This document shows, piece by piece, positions 62,905 through 64,000 of a stretch of DNA of 64,000 nt. Under the pieces are notes generated by a model, which had not been told where the DNA came from, did not search any database, and was given only the letters and a program-made list of their open reading frames with translations. Every line of letters starts with the position of its first letter. The first letter of the stretch is position 1. The stretch is from Pseudoclavibacter terrae (GTDB lineage: Bacteria; Actinomycetota; Actinomycetes; Actinomycetales; Microbacteriaceae), in the NCBI RefSeq assembly GCF_008831075.1, contig NZ_WBJX01000006.1, positions 1 to 64,000 on the forward strand, read 5' to 3'. Position numbers and translations under genes: made by a program.

Positions 62905-64000
62905 ATGGGCAAGAAGACTGGCAAGAAGGCTCGGGTCGAGCGACCGGATGCGACGCAGGGCGGCCCTCGGGCGAAGGTCAAGAAAGAGCGCGTGCAGCCG
63001 CCGAAGTCAGTGCAGCGGCCGGTCTCAGCTGGCACGCCGTCGCTCCTGACGACGCTCGAACCGATCGTCGTTGCGGATCCGGCGACGCAGAAGGACCCGA
63101 CGGACAAGACGAAGTCCAAGGACAAGACGAAGTCCAAGGACAAGAAGGAGTCCAAGGACAGCAAGAAGCTCAGCGACGAGAAGACATCTCAGGACGAGAA
63201 GAAGTCCAAGGACAAGAAGAAGTCCAAGGACGAGAAAAAGTCCAAAGACAAGAAGAAATCCAAGGACGAGAAGAAGTCCAAGGAGAAGAAGAAGCCGAAG
63301 GGCGACAAGAAGTCCAAGGCTGAGACGGTCCAGGCCGAGGACTCCGGGCTGGTCGAGGCTGCTCCGAAGGCCGGTGCGACGAAGGGCCGCAAGTCGGGCG
63401 CGGGCGAACGGACGCACATCCTGCGCGATGCGGAGCTCCTCACCGATGAGGGCGACGACGCCCACGGGTTCGCTCGACTCATCAGGGCCATGCCCGGGAT
63501 CGTCGCGCTCGTCGAACAGCACGAGACGGCGGTGCATCGTGCGGTCTTCGACAGCTACGTGACCGCGGTCGTCGAGCACGGCGTCGACGCCGGCGACCTC
63601 GGCCCCATCGACATCCGCACGGCAGCGCCGAGAACGGCGGAGGGCGGGGCGCCCGTCGCCACGGAACCACGAGACGACGAGTCTGCGGTCAGGGGCGCGG
63701 AGTCCGCCCGCTCGCTCCGCGCGGGCCGTGGGCGGCGCCCGTCCGGGATCAACAGCGCCGAGACGGTCGACCCGGTCTCGCCCGCGCCGACGTCGCCCGC
63801 CCAGAAGAGTTCGACCTCGAGTTCGACTGGGCAGAAAGACCAGGTCCGCAGTCCTCGCAGCACCGTTCGCGCCTCGACGCGAGCTCGCGCGGGCGAGGGG
63901 CGTGCTTCGAACCCTCAGCCCTCGCCGCAGACGGCCACGGACGAACGCAAGCGCAACGCCCCGATCGCATCCCGGACGAGGGCAGGCTCGCGAGGCAGCG
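62905..64000 (+). CDS. Lysine-rich KKSKDx repeat protein, N-terminal part
   Basis: At least 365 codons, open to the end of the window. The ATG start gives MGKKTGKKARVERPDATQGG. Residues about 60-140 are almost only Lys, Ser, Asp and Glu in hexads (KKSKDK, KKSKDE). A short ordered-looking part follows, HILRDAELLTDEGDDAHGFARLIRAMPGIVALVEQHETAVHRAVFDSYVTAVVEHG, then a long Ser/Arg/Ala-rich basic stretch. There are no membrane segments. The composition suggests binding to nucleic acid or polyanions, like actinobacterial histone-like tails, but no family is recognised. Confidence 0.72.
   Translation, partial: MGKKTGKKARVERPDATQGGPRAKVKKERVQPPKSVQRPVSAGTPSLLTTLEPIVVADPATQKDPTDKTKSKDKTKSKDKKESKDSKKLSDEKTSQDEKKSKDKKKSKDEKKSKDKKKSKDEKKSKEKKKPKGDKKSKAETVQAEDSGLVEAAPKAGATKGRKSGAGERTHILRDAELLTDEGDDAHGFARLIRAMPGIVALVEQHETAVHRAVFDSYVTAVVEHGVDAGDLGPIDIRTAAPRTAEGGAPVATEPRDDESAVRGAESARSLRAGRGRRPSGINSAETVDPVSPAPTSPAQKSSTSSSTGQKDQVRSPRSTVRASTRARAGEGRASNPQPSPQTATDERKRNAPIASRTRAGSRGS
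63100..63324 (+). repeat. Lysine-rich repeat array, 18-bp units at its end
   Basis: The coding repeat is degenerate from 63100 (DKTKSKDKTKSK) and regular from 63199, where seven 18-base units encode KKSKDK, KKSKDE, KKSKDK, KKSKDE, KKSKEK, KKPKGD and KKSKAE. Codons are nearly all AAG, TCC and GAC with a few AAA. Confidence 0.85.

Overview
The window is high-GC (close to 70% by eye), densely coded bacterial chromosome. Gene order and protein style point to an actinobacterium of the order Micrococcales, most likely family Microbacteriaceae. The signs are the rpsP-khpA-rimM-trmD / rplS-lepB-rnhB and rpsB-tsf-pyrH-frr-cdsA clusters, DivIVA-type polarity proteins, an Rpf-type muralytic enzyme, GlgE alpha-glucan synthesis, a GatCAB amidotransferase, and a LigA with the large insertions known from that family. 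Genus cannot be fixed by reading alone. No rRNA, tRNA, CRISPR array, insertion sequence or prophage was seen.

Layout. (1) 1-2.4 kb, minus strand: the end of a myo-inositol catabolism operon (iolC, a Cgl0159-family aldolase-like gene, the first third of iolA) behind an IolR-like operator. (2) 2.4-12.2 kb: a YbdK-type carboxylate-amine ligase, then the ribosome/tRNA cluster rpsP-khpA-rimM-trmD, map (inverted), rplS, lepB, rnhB, a DUF2469 gene and a RecQ helicase fused to a phosphoribosyltransferase-like tail. (3) 12.4-19.4 kb: yraN-comM-dprA, a divergent MarR/MMPL exporter pair, and xerC. (4) 19.7-21.9 kb: an LAQTG cell-wall-anchored surface protein and an M23 peptidase. (5) 22-27.3 kb: rpsB-tsf, pyrH, frr-cdsA and a DivIVA-repeat gene. 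(6) 27.4-29.7 kb: three tandem secreted muralytic proteins (Apf/SLT-like, Rpf, Apf/SLT-like). (7) 29.7-38.3 kb: a small Zn-ligand protein, a hydrolase, a metallopeptidase, an AI-2E-type permease, a long DivIVA coiled-coil protein, an unusual 800-residue membrane protein and a YbbN-like protein. (8) 38.3-45.1 kb, minus strand: glgX-glgE-glgB. (9) 45.2-57.1 kb: a cysteine desulfurase, then a 6.5-kb transport/regulation block (ABC exporter, two MFS transporters, TetR, HTH-DUF2690), then mnmA, a small membrane gene and ligA. (10) 57.2-64 kb: a DUF6882-like protein with a GQPSAY repeat tail, gatC-gatA-gatB, and the start of a lysine-rich repeat protein that runs off the window.

How it works together. 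Most of the window is translation and RNA maintenance, joined to DNA-processing genes (comM, dprA, xerC, recQ, ligA), envelope growth (two DivIVA proteins, muralytic enzymes, lepB, cdsA) and glycogen/alpha-glucan metabolism. Transcription is compact. Many genes have a TAnnnT -10 hexamer only 6-9 bases before the start codon, which implies leaderless mRNAs, and several of these promoters directly abut the terminator hairpin of the gene before.

The least ordinary items are the domain-shuffled muralytic trio with a matched promoter/11-bp-repeat element on two of its genes, the RecQ-phosphoribosyltransferase fusion, the 800-residue membrane protein with an internal lipobox-like motif, an 18-bp palindrome on the ABC-exporter promoter, the KKSKDx repeat protein, and a visible excess of the hexamer GGATGC/GCATCC inside genes and in terminator stems.
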